Assembly: GCA_016859345.1 (NCBI GenBank)
Contig: CM029121.1
Location: forward strand, 4,135,529 to 4,199,528
Length of the DNA stretch: 64,000 bases
Origin: Istiophorus platypterus
Taxonomy: Eukaryota; Chordata; Actinopteri; Istiophoriformes; Istiophoridae
Reading direction: 5' to 3'
In this document: positions 44,281 to 62,344 of the stretch, in pieces
Position numbering within the stretch: the stretch's first letter is position 1
Layout of the letters: the number at the start of each line of letters is the position of its first letter
The notes under the pieces: model-generated
Told to the model about the DNA's origin: nothing
Database searches by the model: none
What the model saw: only the letters and a program-made list of their open reading frames with translations
Translations under genes and position numbers: made by a program

Positions 44281-45725
44281 ATGTAATTGCTAATTTGCAC
44301 GTCTAATTTGTCTGCAACAACATATAGCTAACTTGTATTGTTAGATTAGAAACTGTCTCAGGAGAAATTCAGCGATCTAATGATAAAACCCATCAGTGGA
44401 AGAACGTCATCATCTACTTCCAGCACCCTTGCTTAGATCACATCCAGCCTACAATTTGATCTCAATTACACATCAATGAACAGCCTCTGCTGTAGATCCC
44501 TCTATAGTAGGTTACTTCAGGGCCACAGACTCACAGGGTGAAAACAATACCAGCCTAACAGTTGTGGCTGGTGATAATTTTAATCTTAAATCAGGAGCAT
44601 CACTTGTGAGTATCATCACAAATCATTTGTGTATATCCTCCTGACATTTATACTTTTGACCAGTTATTTATAAATCAATTTATTATTTGTGAATTGAAAA
44701 GGCATTTGTGGCTCTTAATTCTACAATTGTGGATTTGCATTTTGCACACATGGTGTTTTGAGACAAACTTTCCACTAGACTGAACAAAAATCCACTTAAC
44801 CCACATTTTTGGAAAGCGGTAGGCTTGTGCTGCTTCTTTACTTGGCAGTTATCAAGCCACTGAGGGACAGCCATCTCATTCCTTATATTTTTCATCAGTT
44901 CTTTAAGGTGGGCCAAAGTCACAAAGCACTTTATATCTTACTAATTTAGTTGCAATGTCTGTGTAGAACTACATGGAATTTAGTAAAACGACCTTGTGTC
45001 AGTCAGGCTACATTAACTGTTATTGATGTAGCCTAAATTTAAATGTGACAGCACCCTGGTTAAGGTCTTAGAAAGTATGGCTGTTGGATTTGATAGTTTT
45101 TTATGTTTATTCTGAATATGTAGATTAAGCTATGCTAACAGTAGCTATTAAACCTGGATCTGTTGGTATGGCCAAGTAAACGCCCAGGCATGTTTTGGGC
45201 TGGGGGAATGAAAGGTTTTATACATTGTAAATATGATTAAGATACATTGTAAATAGACCAGATTTCACACCCATCCAACCTGAAAAGAGATAACTTGTGT
45301 CAGTTGTTTTACTTACCGCTGCATTTATTGTAATCTTTCAATCCATTTGTTTTCAGCATAACTGGTTATTTCTGTCTGTATAATCAGTTAGCAGTTATCC
45401 TAAATAGCCCAGACTGCCACAGAAGGCAAGCAAACTCATGACACTGTGTCAAACAGTCTATTAATCAGACAGACTCTTTATCAATAGCTGATGCAGTAGC
45501 TTAGTTCTTCATGATTCACACATTGACTCATGATGATCTGTGGATTAGTATTAATGAATGGAAATTAGTACACCAATATTGTGAATTGTTACCATAAATT
45601 CTGCTGCAATAAACACTGTAAAATGGTACCAGGATCAACAGATGAAAGAAAGTTACTGTACATGTCATTTACTAACTTAAATAAGTGGATTTAGTGTGAA
45701 GTTATTCTTCAGAGTTCAGAGTTGG
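44281..45725. other. intergenic, no feature recognised
   Basis: AT-rich DNA without coding or repeat signals that I recognise. Confidence 0.5.
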
Positions 45726-45895
45726 GAGGTGTGTTAGACACCTGTTAAAGTAATGAAAGTCATGTAAAGTAAGAGTAATGTAACTAAATAATTCAGCTAA
45801 TAAGTCAATCGTAAAATAGAGTAATATTGAATATGTAACTGATTACCTCTTCAAGTGACTTACCAAACCCTGCTATTGATTGCGTTTAAGTTTTA
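45726..45895 (+). repeat. interspersed repeat (gtaactgattac type)
   Basis: gtaagagtaatgtaactaaa, gagtaatattgaatatgtaa and ctgattacctcttcaagtga reproduce the pattern of a common fish dispersed repeat. Diverged, non-coding. Confidence 0.5.
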
Positions 45896-46289
45896 ATAGT
45901 GCCACCTTTTTATCTTTTTTTAGTAGTTTTGAGAAACTTACTAGTTTTAAACCAGCTAGCAGTTACTAAGACTTTTTTTTTTACATAGGAAGGACGTCAC
46001 ATACAAACTTTTGATAGATTTATGAATAACTGGTCGAAAACAATCCAAAATGCAGCCTCAGCGCTTACATTTTAGGATTGCCTGAATAATAGATTCTAAG
46101 TCAGGCATCTTAACGCTTCTCACAATCAGACTAAATTAGTATGTTATCATACATCGACTCAAAACATTGGCTTGAAAGACTGGCACAGCTAAACTTCTTG
46201 GTTCTTTTTTCATATATTGTTTGTCTTTCCACTCTGTCAGATACTTAAGTGCCAGCAATTAAACATATTATGTATACACATTTAAAGTG

Positions 46290-46590
46290 ATTATTACGTC
46301 TGCCAAGGAGGTTATGTTTTTACCTGTGTCTGTTTGTTGGTTTGTTTATCAGCACAATTACTCTAAAAGTACTGAACCGATTTGAACGGAACTTGGTAGG
46401 GGGAAGGGGGGAATTTAATGGAAAGAACCCATTCAATTTTGAGGGAAGATCTGGATCATCTAGCTCTAGATCTACATCAGGATCTGGAATTTGATTATTT
46501 TTTCTTTGAGGTCTGGTGTATGTTGTTTGATATTAGCCTTGGAAGAGCTCTGCGTTAGCTGAGTTCCCTCCTAGTTCATTCTGTCATTAT
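46290..46590 (+). repeat. interspersed repeat (gtctgccaaggaggtt type)
   Basis: Begins gtctgccaaggaggttatgt, continues tgtctgtttgttggtttgtt, aaaagtactgaaccgatttg and ggatctggatc-like blocks, and ends cttggaagagctctgcgtta. This order matches a very abundant fish repeat. Non-coding copy. Confidence 0.75.
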
Positions 46591-49157
<2,567 letters not shown>

Positions 49158-50525
49158 GATGTACTACATAAAAAATCAGAATCTGTCCGAAATCTAGCTC
49201 TATGTATCCTAATCTATACAATCTGGTTCACTTCAGATGATCTGCATCTTAAATCCATACAGGTCTGCACCGGTGTTTACTGAAGTGCCCACATGACCTG
49301 TGCAGTGATTTAATTTGGGTTTTTGTGTGAGTACGTTACTTATCTAGGTCCCAGACCAAACAAGATCACATATCTGATATACACCACTAACTAGAGTGGT
49401 TTCAAATTTAATGTAAACATGTAGTGGATTTTATGTGTGCACTTTTCCATTATGTCCCCTTCTCTTCTTCATCAATCATTGTCATCTCCTTGGCATTCAT
49501 GAATAGGACACTGATCTGATCCCTGGATATCAGCCCCCTTAAAGAGAAAGACAGGGAGGAGGTCAAATAAATGAATAGCTTCAGAAAAGACATAAAGGAC
49601 AAATGCAAGATTTAGTGGTTAAGCTCTAATCAGCTTGAAGGTTCATCTTGATGTTGAACAAAACAGGAAATGCAAAATGACAAAAAACTCTCAACACCGT
49701 CCGATTTATCCTTGATTTTCAAATCCTGATTCAGAATCTTACAATATAATTTGAGTATATCCAAGAGTCAAGTTTAAAGCAATAAACCCAAACATTTTTT
49801 CATCTGAAATGAGGAGGTACAAGTCCTGTAATTTTTTCAGCCAATTTCCTGGAAATAGCTACAGTTATTAAGTACATGGAGAAAGAAGACTAAAAAGACT
49901 AAAAGACTAAAAGCACAGGGGATATCAGGGGCTGATATTTTTTGAAAGTTTTTCTAACCTGACTGACATGGCATGACACTCTAAAGGGAATTGGAGAATG
50001 TTAAGAAAAGTATATGGCCACAAAACAGCTTTATTTTCCATTGGCTCAATAATACTGTTTATGATTCCTCTGAAACTGGACCAGGCTCATATAACATTTT
50101 GCTAAACTGCCAAAACCAATTAATACTAGATCTTCTCCACTCCTAAAAAACCAAAAACATCTGTGGAAACACTCCCACACTATCTAATTCCAACTGTAAA
50201 AAAACAACAATGTGGAATCACATACAAATATTGTAAAAGAAAATAAATATATACTTAAAATGTTTGGGTGAAAACAGATGAAAGCTCTGAAATATTTCAG
50301 AGGCCACCGGTTCTTCCCCTCTTTTCACCTCCTTGTTTCCGTTTCTCTTCCTAAATCCCAAGATTTTAAACTTTTCTCACAAACGCAATTCACAGCTGAA
50401 TAGCCTCATGGCCTCTTTGGTGGAAAACAGGCACAGTTTCTATTTCTAGATGTGAGACAGATATATAATCACAGTTTGGTTCATATGATTGCCTAAAGTC
50501 TGAAAGCCATGAACATCACCAAATC
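49158..50525. other. intergenic, no feature recognised
   Basis: AT-rich DNA; no coding exon or repeat family identified. Confidence 0.5.
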
Positions 50526-50665
50526 TGAGTTTCCTCCTTTGAATTAAAGCTGGAAGTATACACTTACATCACATCTTGATGGCTTCATTTCAAATCCATC
50601 GTGGTGGTGTACAGAAGCAAAATATGAAAATTTGGACAGTGCCCAAATACTTATGGAATTAATTG
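50526..50665 (+). repeat. solo terminal repeat of Tc1-like family A
   Basis: gaattaaagctggaagtata, catttcaaatccatcgtggt and cccaaatacttatgg follow the right terminus of the 35.35-kb element closely. No transposase lies nearby, so this is an isolated end. Confidence 0.75.
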
Positions 50666-50952
50666 TATTATCTGTTGTGTGTTCTTGCAGAACTCTGATT
50701 CTGACCATGGGAGATTATAAATTTGGTCAATTCAACATAGAGAAAACATTTTCCATAATATTACAAATGTTTGACAGCCTTTTTGGACTCTGGACCAAAG
50801 TTTTACCCTGCACCATTACCACTATACTGCCTGCCCTCATTCCACATGACATAAACACCACTTCTGTTCCTTGGATTAGACTGTGGTGTGTGAGTGTGTG
50901 AGGGAGCACGTGGCTGAAAGTGAGATATGAGTTTGTCTGTGGCAGTATGTTT

Positions 50953-50957
<5 letters not shown>

Positions 50958-50985
<28 letters not shown>
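50958..50985 (+). repeat. (TG)n microsatellite
   Basis: About 14 TG units. Confidence 0.95.
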
Positions 50986-50986
<1 letters not shown>

Positions 50987-51838
50987 GAGAATGTGTTGTT
51001 TGTGCAGTGCAGCAATTTCCTTTAGCAGGTTAGCTACGGTGGCTTTGGCTGCATGTGACTGGAGACAGAACCAACCGAATGGTAAACAGCCATTCACTGT
51101 GGCCAGCACTCAGTCTGGCTGTCCCATAATACAATTCATTGGCTTTAATTCAATGGAAAAATTTGAACAATGGTATTGGTGCTCCCTGACACCAGCCAAG
51201 TGTAAGGCCAAGTCTCTAATTGCCAGTAAATAACATGAGTCTATGGAGTAACCAGTGAGATGAGCCCATGTTACAGTCTTTAAAAGAACCTGAATAATCA
51301 CTTTTATACTAAAAGAAATTCTCTGAAATAATGAAGGTGAAGGAAGGACGCATAATGGCACAAAAAAAAAACATGGTTCAAACAAAAATGACCAGTTGGA
51401 GAATAATACACACCCCGCCATCCACGTATAAACAACTACTAAAATGGGCAAATAAAAGACATCTTTGTCACCACCATAAGGAATTGGTCTCATGCAATCA
51501 CTGGGGCAATTATAGGTAGTATCCTTTAAATTTATTAATTTAAATTAATTTAAGTCTAAGTTTAAACATTACTTAGCCATCAAATTTATATTTCTAACAT
51601 TTAGTCAATTTTACACTGAACTCAGATTAGCTGTAACACTTGCAATTTCATATTTCCTGTGTACTGTGTAATTTGCTACTGATTACAAATTATTAACTAG
51701 ATTCACTTACTTGAGTCAGAGTTTAGCACCTGTTTTTAGTTAATAAGTAGAATTAAGTAAATATAGATTCATTGTTTATCTATCACTTTGATCTTCATTC
51801 TTCATCTGTTTTGGTCTTTCTTTTTGCATGTTTGTGTG

Positions 51839-51839
<1 letters not shown>
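50986..51839. other. intergenic, no feature recognised
   Basis: AT-rich. Small ORFs at 51110-51493 (minus) and 51331-51519 (plus) have no recognisable domain. Confidence 0.5.

Positions 51840-51912
<73 letters not shown>
51840..51912 (+). repeat. (CT)n(TA)n compound microsatellite
   Basis: About 15 CT units directly followed by about 20 TA units. Confidence 0.97.
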
Positions 51913-51916
<4 letters not shown>

Positions 51917-52438
51917 TTTGTTTAAAGGATAGCATTCGTACAGTTTGCATCTTGAAGTTGTCCACTGATTAGTTTCTTGGCTTTGACGACATTGGATAAC
52001 AATCATAAACCAAAATTACAGTTCAGCTTTAGCTCTACTAGGGTTAGAGTCACAGTTCTGTCTGCCATACATCTGTAAAAAAAAAATCCTCCATCTAGAG
52101 ACCTCCAAAGGAAAAAACTGAAGATGATATCATTCATGTTTATCAGGGGCTGTTGAACTAAATGTTAGCACAATGGGCTCTTTTTACATGTTGGTGCCTG
52201 ACAGACAGAGTTGTATAACCCCAACTGGCCCCACATTTGTAACTGATGTAGAGCACGGTATACCAGAGTTTGCTCCTGTGTCATACAATATTGCTTAGTT
52301 TAAATAGTTTGCATTCATAAGGAGCCATAATGGAACTACTAAAACATTTAGACTGGGTGTCAAGTTGGGACCATGCTATGGTGCTGGTGGGAATAATTTA
52401 GACTGAGGTGGCTGAGTAACATCATCAGGTGAATGGAT

Positions 52439-55710
<3,272 letters not shown>

Positions 55711-55970
55711 CAATTAAATTTTATTTATATATCACCAAGTCATAACAGTTATCTCAGAAGTTATCTCACTATTTATAGTGCCCTGAGATAACTTCCAGAG
55801 CAGGTCTAGACTGTACTCTTCATAGAGATATTTACAGAAACCAAATGTTTCACCATTACAAAAAACTTGGTGACGGTGACCACAAAAAAACTCCCTATTA
55901 ATATGTAGAAACCTTGAACCGAACCTGGCTCATGGTGGAGGGGTCGTCTGTCTAGAACGGTTGGGTCTTA
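55711..55970 (+). repeat. interspersed repeat (gagcaggtctagac family), near-complete copy
   Basis: Starts caattaaattttatttatat, continues agcaggtctagactgtactc, acaaaaaacttggtgacggt, aaactccctattaatatgta and ends near ggtcgtctgtctagaacggt and tgggtc. It contains an internal inverted pair agttatctca/tgagataact. Same family as at 32.4 and 40.4 kb. Confidence 0.7.
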
Positions 55971-58240
55971 TGTTAATGTTTAACCATTTATTTATATTTT
56001 TGTAGTTAGAGGTTTCTAAACAGTAATGTAGACTTGTGGTCTTCATCAGTCATATATAATGTAAAAGGGTTGTTATTATATTTTTGTAATTTCAAGTCTA
56101 TTATTGCTTTTTAGGATTTTACGTTAAGCTACTGTACATTAAATAGTGATTAAAGAATTGCTTGATCTGTTTGTGGTTGTTAGGAGAATGAAGGTGTCAC
56201 TTGGCTGGTCCTAATGACCATAAGTGTAGTAAGTTCCCACCGTCACTTTATTTCTTTAAATAGGAAAAACTGCGTGTGTATTTTTGTGTGTACTTGCGCT
56301 TATATATTTGTACATTTTACCAGGTCCTCACAGTTTTAACTGATTGTTTGAGGGTTAAGACTTAGTTTTAGTATTCAGGTTGGAATTTGATTTAGGATAG
56401 GGGTAAGTTAGGCTTCCATTCTTGTATTCATTTGCTTAGTTGAAATACAATCTTACAATCTGTCATCACATTAATGTTGCTGGAACAAGGCTAGTATATA
56501 TATCACCACTGGCATTCATCTTCTAGTCATAATATAATTACTCTGATGATTTGGTTTGATACCATAAAATCAAAAACACATCTCCAACTTGTGACTGTGG
56601 TGCTCTACCCACATGCCAGAGTGAGATTCACAGCCAGATTCTTAGGTGTTTATCAGAGTCACTGGTTTGTGTTATGCCTGCATGTAAATACTAATGATAA
56701 ATGGTACAATTACTACATGATAATGGGTCCAACTAATGTCTTTATGGCATTTCTAATGAGTTTATGAGATGAGTATGTGGGAGTGACAGAGACAGAAAGA
56801 GTTCACCCATCCTGTTGTGTTTTCAATAGCATTTTACACAGGGCAAGGTGGGTACACCACAGCACTAGAAGAGACCTGTTCTGTCCTGTTTAGTAAGTTA
56901 CACATCTTCTGTTTATATGTCCCTCTGAAGAACCTCATAGGAGGTAAACACATCTCCACTACTGACAGAACAACCTTCTTGTACATGTATATACTTTACC
57001 CTTTTGGGAATATATATTAACAGATTAGTTTGTGACTGAGTTTGTGATGTGCATTTGGTCCTTATGTATGTGGGTAACAAGGAAATAAAACTGACTTGTA
57101 CAGGAAGATAACCTAAGCTGTCCTGTCTTCACCACCTCAGCGAAGGGCAGTATCAGCTCACTGGAGGTGCTCACACACACAGCCTAAAATCCACTCTTCC
57201 TCTTTCTGCGACTTCCCTAATGCTGGAGGTCAGATAAGGGAACAAAATTGTTTTAAATTAATTCAAAATACAAAAAAAAGGGGGGGGGGTTATATTGTTG
57301 GACAGTAAATGGGGGATACCATTAGGTAAAGGTTGGAAGTACTGATATGATAGGTCAAATTGTCCTGGGCAATTACTGACTTCCCCAGGAAAACATAAAT
57401 TGCAAGTAGATACAAGAATGCTGCTATTTATCTTTTCAACTTTTCAATTATTTTATTTATTTACCCCCCCCCCCCGAATCACCAATAACAATTTACTGTG
57501 CATATACACTGTTAGACTTGAACCTGCTAAAGTAGGAGTGAGTGATTCTGTAGGAAGATGTTTATGATGTTGACATTTAACTCAACAGCAAAAACATATA
57601 CACTCCTCCGTCAGAGGTCTTTGTGGCTATAAAGCCATTCACATGTTTACCATGCTAAAGAGCAAACAATGAAACAGTAAACTGTGGCTACAGTTGCTGC
57701 TGTAATGCTAACATGCAGAGCGGATGAGATGTTTCCCTGAGCCACCACATCATTGGCAGACAGCGATACTTAGAAATCTCCTGCTATTGTAGCTAACATC
57801 ATACCAAGACCATATCTTGGCAAACTAGAAAATAAGATGAATGTTTGTGGGAAAGCAACATAAGGTTACCGGACACACTGATGTGACACATCCACCTGCT
57901 TGCTAACTAACCACTTGGGATCAGCTGTCACAAACATTAGCAAACTGGACAAGACAAACCAACCTATTGGCACTGTGAGACACAGCAAAATGTATGTTTT
58001 ACACAACTGTCTTCCTGCCTTTCAACTTGCTGATGGAAATCTTCACCGATGTTAATGTGGCCCCTGCCTGATCGTAGCCCTTCTTTTTTGGTTTTAGTCT
58101 CAAGCCCGTGTACAGATACTGAATCTTTTTTGCAGCACACACACATTACTAGTTAAAGGACGGCAACCAGATTTTCAATGAATGGGAAAAAAAGTCTGTT
58201 GGATTAAAATCCCTTACAATAAGTTCTACAGTGAGAATTC
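55971..58240. other. intergenic with a degraded inverted-repeat element
   Basis: 56270-56430 looks like a degraded minus-strand copy of the element at 60.55 kb (gtcctcacagttttaactga, ttgagggttaagacttagtt). A G9 run lies near 57280 and a C10 run near 57466. No gene. Confidence 0.5.
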
Positions 58241-58244
58241 TGTC

Positions 58245-58370
58245 TCTTTTGAGTTGCAACCAACGATTATTTTCATTACCAATTTAATCTGCTTATTTCT
58301 CTCCTGATTAATTTTTTGGTCTTTAAAATGTTGAAAAATGGTGAAAAATACCAAAATATAATTGGATTGG
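58245..58370 (+). repeat. interspersed repeat (caaccaacgattattttcat type), partial
   Basis: gcaaccaacgattattttca, ttaatctgcttatttctctc and aaaatggtgaaaaata match the left part of an abundant fish repeat that begins gctgcaactaacgattattt. The right end is missing. Confidence 0.7.
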
Positions 58371-59144
58371 CTCTCTTTTCACTTTTATTTTACAAGTCAA
58401 GGCATTAAAAGACATAAATGGGAAAGTAAGAAAGAATGACATGCCAAAGTTCAAAACCAAGAGATGACATGTCACATTACATCATTAGCTTAATTGATTG
58501 CACAACGATGACAAAAACCTTGTTTCATTGCTATTCTTCTGAAATTTAGAAAATGGAACTGAATTTAACTTTAAGCAGTATCAAACAGACTTGTGAAACC
58601 TGTTATACCTTAGCCTACTTGCAGAATTTAGGCCTGTCTATCCTCTGATCTTTGCCATATGTGCTTTATGTGTATGTTAACAGCAATGTAAACAGGCTAA
58701 TAGAGAGTAAAACATGTTTTCCAGGTGAGAGTCACAGCGCTAATCATGGCAGATACAGGGCCAGGTAACTAGTTCAGTCACAGTGTCTTTTTGACTTGAT
58801 CATAAATTTGCAACCTGCTAACACTGAGAACATTTTACTTTAAATGCAATGTTCCTAGGAGCATATATTTTCTCTTTAATGTTTTTCCAGCTAGTCTTTG
58901 AATTGTTAGTTACATGTGCTTTCAACTGAACGCTTTCCTTTTAAAAGATGCTTTTGAAGACATTGTAAAAATATTATAATGTGCATAAAAAAACTGTGTG
59001 GAAATGCTGGACTTTCCAAAGAATTTTGAAAATATCACAAAAAAAATTGTGTTTTGCTGAGGTAGAAATGTTTGTGGATCTATAAAAGTCAAAAGCATCA
59101 TGGTGCAAATAGAAACAAAATAGCAACTAAATCATTATGTACAA

Positions 59145-59985
59145 ATAGTATTTGGATAACACAATTTTCATAATTTTGCCTCGTCATACTGCCATCATGG
59201 ATTTGAAGTAAATTAATCAAGATGTGATTGAAGTGTAAATTTTCATCTTTAACTCAAGGGGTGTCAAAAAATACTATTAACTGTTTAGGATTTATAATCA
59301 TTTTATATAAGTTTTGTCTTCAGAAAGTGAGACGCATGCTCAGTTCAGTTGAGGCAGGTCATTGACATCACCATTCAAGAATATTTCATTTCGGGTTGCT
59401 TTAACAGTATGTTTTGGGTCATTATCCACCTGTACTTTGAAGCAACATCTTGGCCATTGAAGAATATTACATTTCTTCAAGATACTGGGTTGCTTTCATG
59501 GTATGCTTTGGGAGATCATCCATCTGTATGCAGTTTTTTTCAGCATCTGGCTGAATCTGAGCAGATAGTAGAGCTCTGTACACTTCAGAGTTCATCCTGC
59601 TGCTTCTATCGGCAGTCACATCATCAATAAACACCAGTGACCCAGTTCCATTAGCAGCCGTACATGTCCAGGCCATAACACTGTCTCCACCATGTTTGAC
59701 AGGTGATGTGGTGGTTTTGGTTCACAAGCAGTTTCTTTCCCTCTCCATACTCTTCTCTTCCCATCATTCTTGTACAAGTTAATCTTGTTTTCATCTGTCA
59801 AATACAGAGGCTATTATGGATGTTTTCTGGCAAATTTTTACCTGGCCTTTCTGTTCTTGAGTGTTACCAGTGATTTGCACCTTGTGGTAAAGCTCCTGTA
59901 TTTAAATTCAAGCAGGCGTCTCTACAATGATATGCCTACCACCTGAAGAGTGTTCTTGACCTGGTTAGATGTTGTGAAGGAGTTA
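59145..59985 (-). mobile_element. Tc1-like transposon (family A), truncated and rearranged
   Basis: The left terminal sequence (gccatcatggatttgaagta, gatgtgattgaagtgtaaat) matches the 35.35-kb copy. Minus-strand frames carry LTDENKINLYKNDGKRRVWR-like sequence (first catalytic Asp), then NGTGSLVFIDDVTADRSSRM and QMDDLPKHTMKATQ (second Asp; the family has MDNDPKHT). Frames are shifted between these blocks, the third acidic residue is lost, and the right terminus is not found. Part of the interior is duplicated (59366-59435 and 59453-59530). Inactive. Confidence 0.85.
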
Positions 59986-60550
59986 GAGCAACACAACATA
60001 TGTGAAACCATGCAGCCTGTGAGAAGAGTATGGGCTAAAAAACAAGAGTGATTCAAGTCTGTGTATACTATATGAGCTTGTGTGTGTACAAGAGTGTGTG
60101 TTAGCTGAAGCTTGTCATCTGATTCCACTGATGTTATTGGCTGTATGTTCAGCAGTGTGAGAGCCACTCTCCTGTCCTGTACTCACATCTCATGTCCTGG
60201 GGAAATGTGTCTGTGTCATGTAGATCTGCACACTTTGAGTTCATATTAACATTAGCTACATTCAATATAAAATCATATGTATTTGTAACCTGGCTGTTCA
60301 GGTGTGTGCTGATATGCCATGCTTCACGTGATCAAACACAATGCAAAATAAAATCAGGTTATGGTCTTATGCCTAATAATTTTAAATCCCTCAGGCAAAC
60401 CAAGGACGCACATGGATATACTATATACACAGACACCCTGCCTCCGCCATTGTTAAGGGAATTGTTAAGATGTGGGTGTAGTGGTGTTATGTAACAGGGT
60501 AGTGAGGATACAGGACAGGGGACACATCAAACACAGACAGACACAAACAC
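59986..60550. other. intergenic, no feature recognised
   Basis: No coding or repeat family identified. Confidence 0.5.
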
Positions 60551-60555
60551 ATACG

Positions 60556-60809
60556 TACTTCTATCTTTGTGAGGACACTCATTGAGATAATACATTTCCT
60601 TTCCCCTTATCCTAAACTCAACCATCATAAATAAATGCCTAACCCCAACGCTAACCCTAACCTAAACCTAAGTCTAACCTGATTCTTAAAATCAAGTCTT
60701 ATGTCTCAAACAGCCCTTTAAAGTTCTGAGGGGCCGGCCAAAAATATCTTCACTTTCCCAAAATGTTGTCACTCTTAAAATCTGACCGGTCTTCACAAAG
60801 ATAGAAGTA
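60556..60809 (+). mobile_element. short inverted-repeat element with telomere-like interior
   Basis: The left end tacttctatctttgtgagga (60556-60575) is complementary, with one mismatch over 21 nt, to the right end cttcacaaagatagaagta (60791-60809). The interior at 60637-60680 holds ctaacc/ccctaa repeats. No ORF. I know this layout as a common fish MITE-like repeat. Confidence 0.8.
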
Positions 60810-61400
60810 CAAGGACAAAGTTCATTTCACCTGTTGTACTGATTTTATTGATTTGATCTACAACTTTAACAAGACCTAAAGTCATGACACCGCTTCACAA
60901 AGTGTTTTTTTTTGTTGGATCATATAAGTTTCTTAATATACACACTCTCTCTTCATGTCTCCATCACTCTCTAAATCTGTCTTCTGCTCTAAAAAAATGT
61001 TACTTGTGGCACTGGCGTCAGGTGGAAGATCAAACTGAGTGTTGCAGCATTTATGCTTTAAATGTGCAAAGATATGCATCACAGTTGACTATAGTGAGGC
61101 ATATGGTATGGGAACCACATGAGATCATCAAAAGATACTGTGTATCTTGCTCAGTTATGGAATTTACGTAATGCATTTAAGAAGTAATTCCATCAGGACT
61201 TAATTCAATGCCATGTTTCAATGCAATAGAGAACTCGTATGCGATCTGTAGTCCCTTCTAAATAGATCATCTTGTTTATGGTGCTGAAGGCTCAATGTAA
61301 ATAGCACTTGCCTCTACTGCCCCATCACAAAGATAATGAGACAAAAGAAGTTAGTTGTGTGGTTTAACTCCCAAACCAACCTATTAAAGGATATGGTGGG
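60810..61400. other. intergenic, no feature recognised
   Basis: No coding or repeat signal identified. Confidence 0.5.
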
Positions 61401-62240
61401 AAGGGAGGGAAGGAGCAGTTTTGGTTGATGTTTTGTAGGTAAATGTTGGGATTTTTAATTTGATGTGGGCAGAAAACGGAAGTCAGTGGAGTGATCTAAA
61501 CAGTCGGTGACATCAGCTGTTTTGGGTTGGTCAAAAACCAGACATGCCACTGCATTCTGGATCATCTGCAGAGGTTTGAACATGCATGTGGGCCTGCCAG
61601 TAGGGAGTTGTAGTAGTTGATGCGTGTTATTGTGTCAGACAGGTAGGGTCTGACCTTCCTGATGTTGTACAGGGCAAACTGATGCGATTAAGCAATCAAG
61701 GACACACGGAGTTTGAAGACTGGCTGTCTTCAGTTATGACACCAAAGTGTCTGGCAGACTTTGTAGTTGGGTTCATTCAAAGTGGATGTTTTTGTTGCAT
61801 AGAGAGACTGTTTGGGATGACAAGGAGTTCAGTCTTTGAGAGGTTAACTTAAAGGTGGTGTTCTGTAATCCATGTTGACCTGGGCAGAGACTGTGTGGTT
61901 GCCCGGAGGGAATGACAGGACAAGCTGGGTATCATCAGCATAGCAATGGTATGAGAAACAGTGGGAGTTGATTATTTACCCAAGTAAGGTGGTGAGAGGG
62001 CTGAACACTGACCTGTGAGGAACCCCTATGGATAAAATTTGCAGTTTGGACACTTCTCCCCTCCAAGATACTCTTAAATATCTCCCTGAGAGATAGGGCA
62101 TGAACCAGTGGATGGCAGATCCTGAGATATCAAGCTCAGTGAGTGTGGAGAGGAGGATGGTTAACTGTGGATAACTGTGTTAAAGGCAGCTGACAGATCT
62201 AACAGCAACAGTGCTGAAGACTATTCAGCAGCTCTAGCTT
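61400..62240 (-). pseudogene. decayed CR1/L2-type LINE reverse transcriptase, reverse orientation
   Basis: The minus strand, read across shifting frames, gives LGDI/STPTVSHTIAMLMIPSLS (family: HCYADDTQL), then HHL-stop-VNLSKTELLVIPN, NPTTKSARHFGVITEDSQSS, and LQMIQNAVACLVF-type sequence (family: LQMIQNAAARLVFN). The order matches the C-terminal half of CR1/L2-type reverse transcriptases. Stops are frequent. It ends where the forward LINE at 62345 begins. Confidence 0.7.
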
Positions 62241-62344
62241 AATGCACTGATTCTGTTACCAATAGGAGTGCAATTTCTGTTGAGTTACCCTGTTAATAGA
62301 GGTAATAATCAATAGAGGGAAACAAACCCATGTTTCTTTTCAGA

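Noticed and set aside
50632..50901. 89-codon ORF preceded by a cttgcag acceptor-like site
   Set aside because: Begins inside a Tc1-like terminal repeat and has no recognisable domain; the acceptor-like site is a chance match.
60637..60680. Interstitial telomere or chromosome-fusion site
   Set aside because: The CTAACC-type repeats are degenerate, only about 45 nt long, and sit inside an inverted-repeat element.
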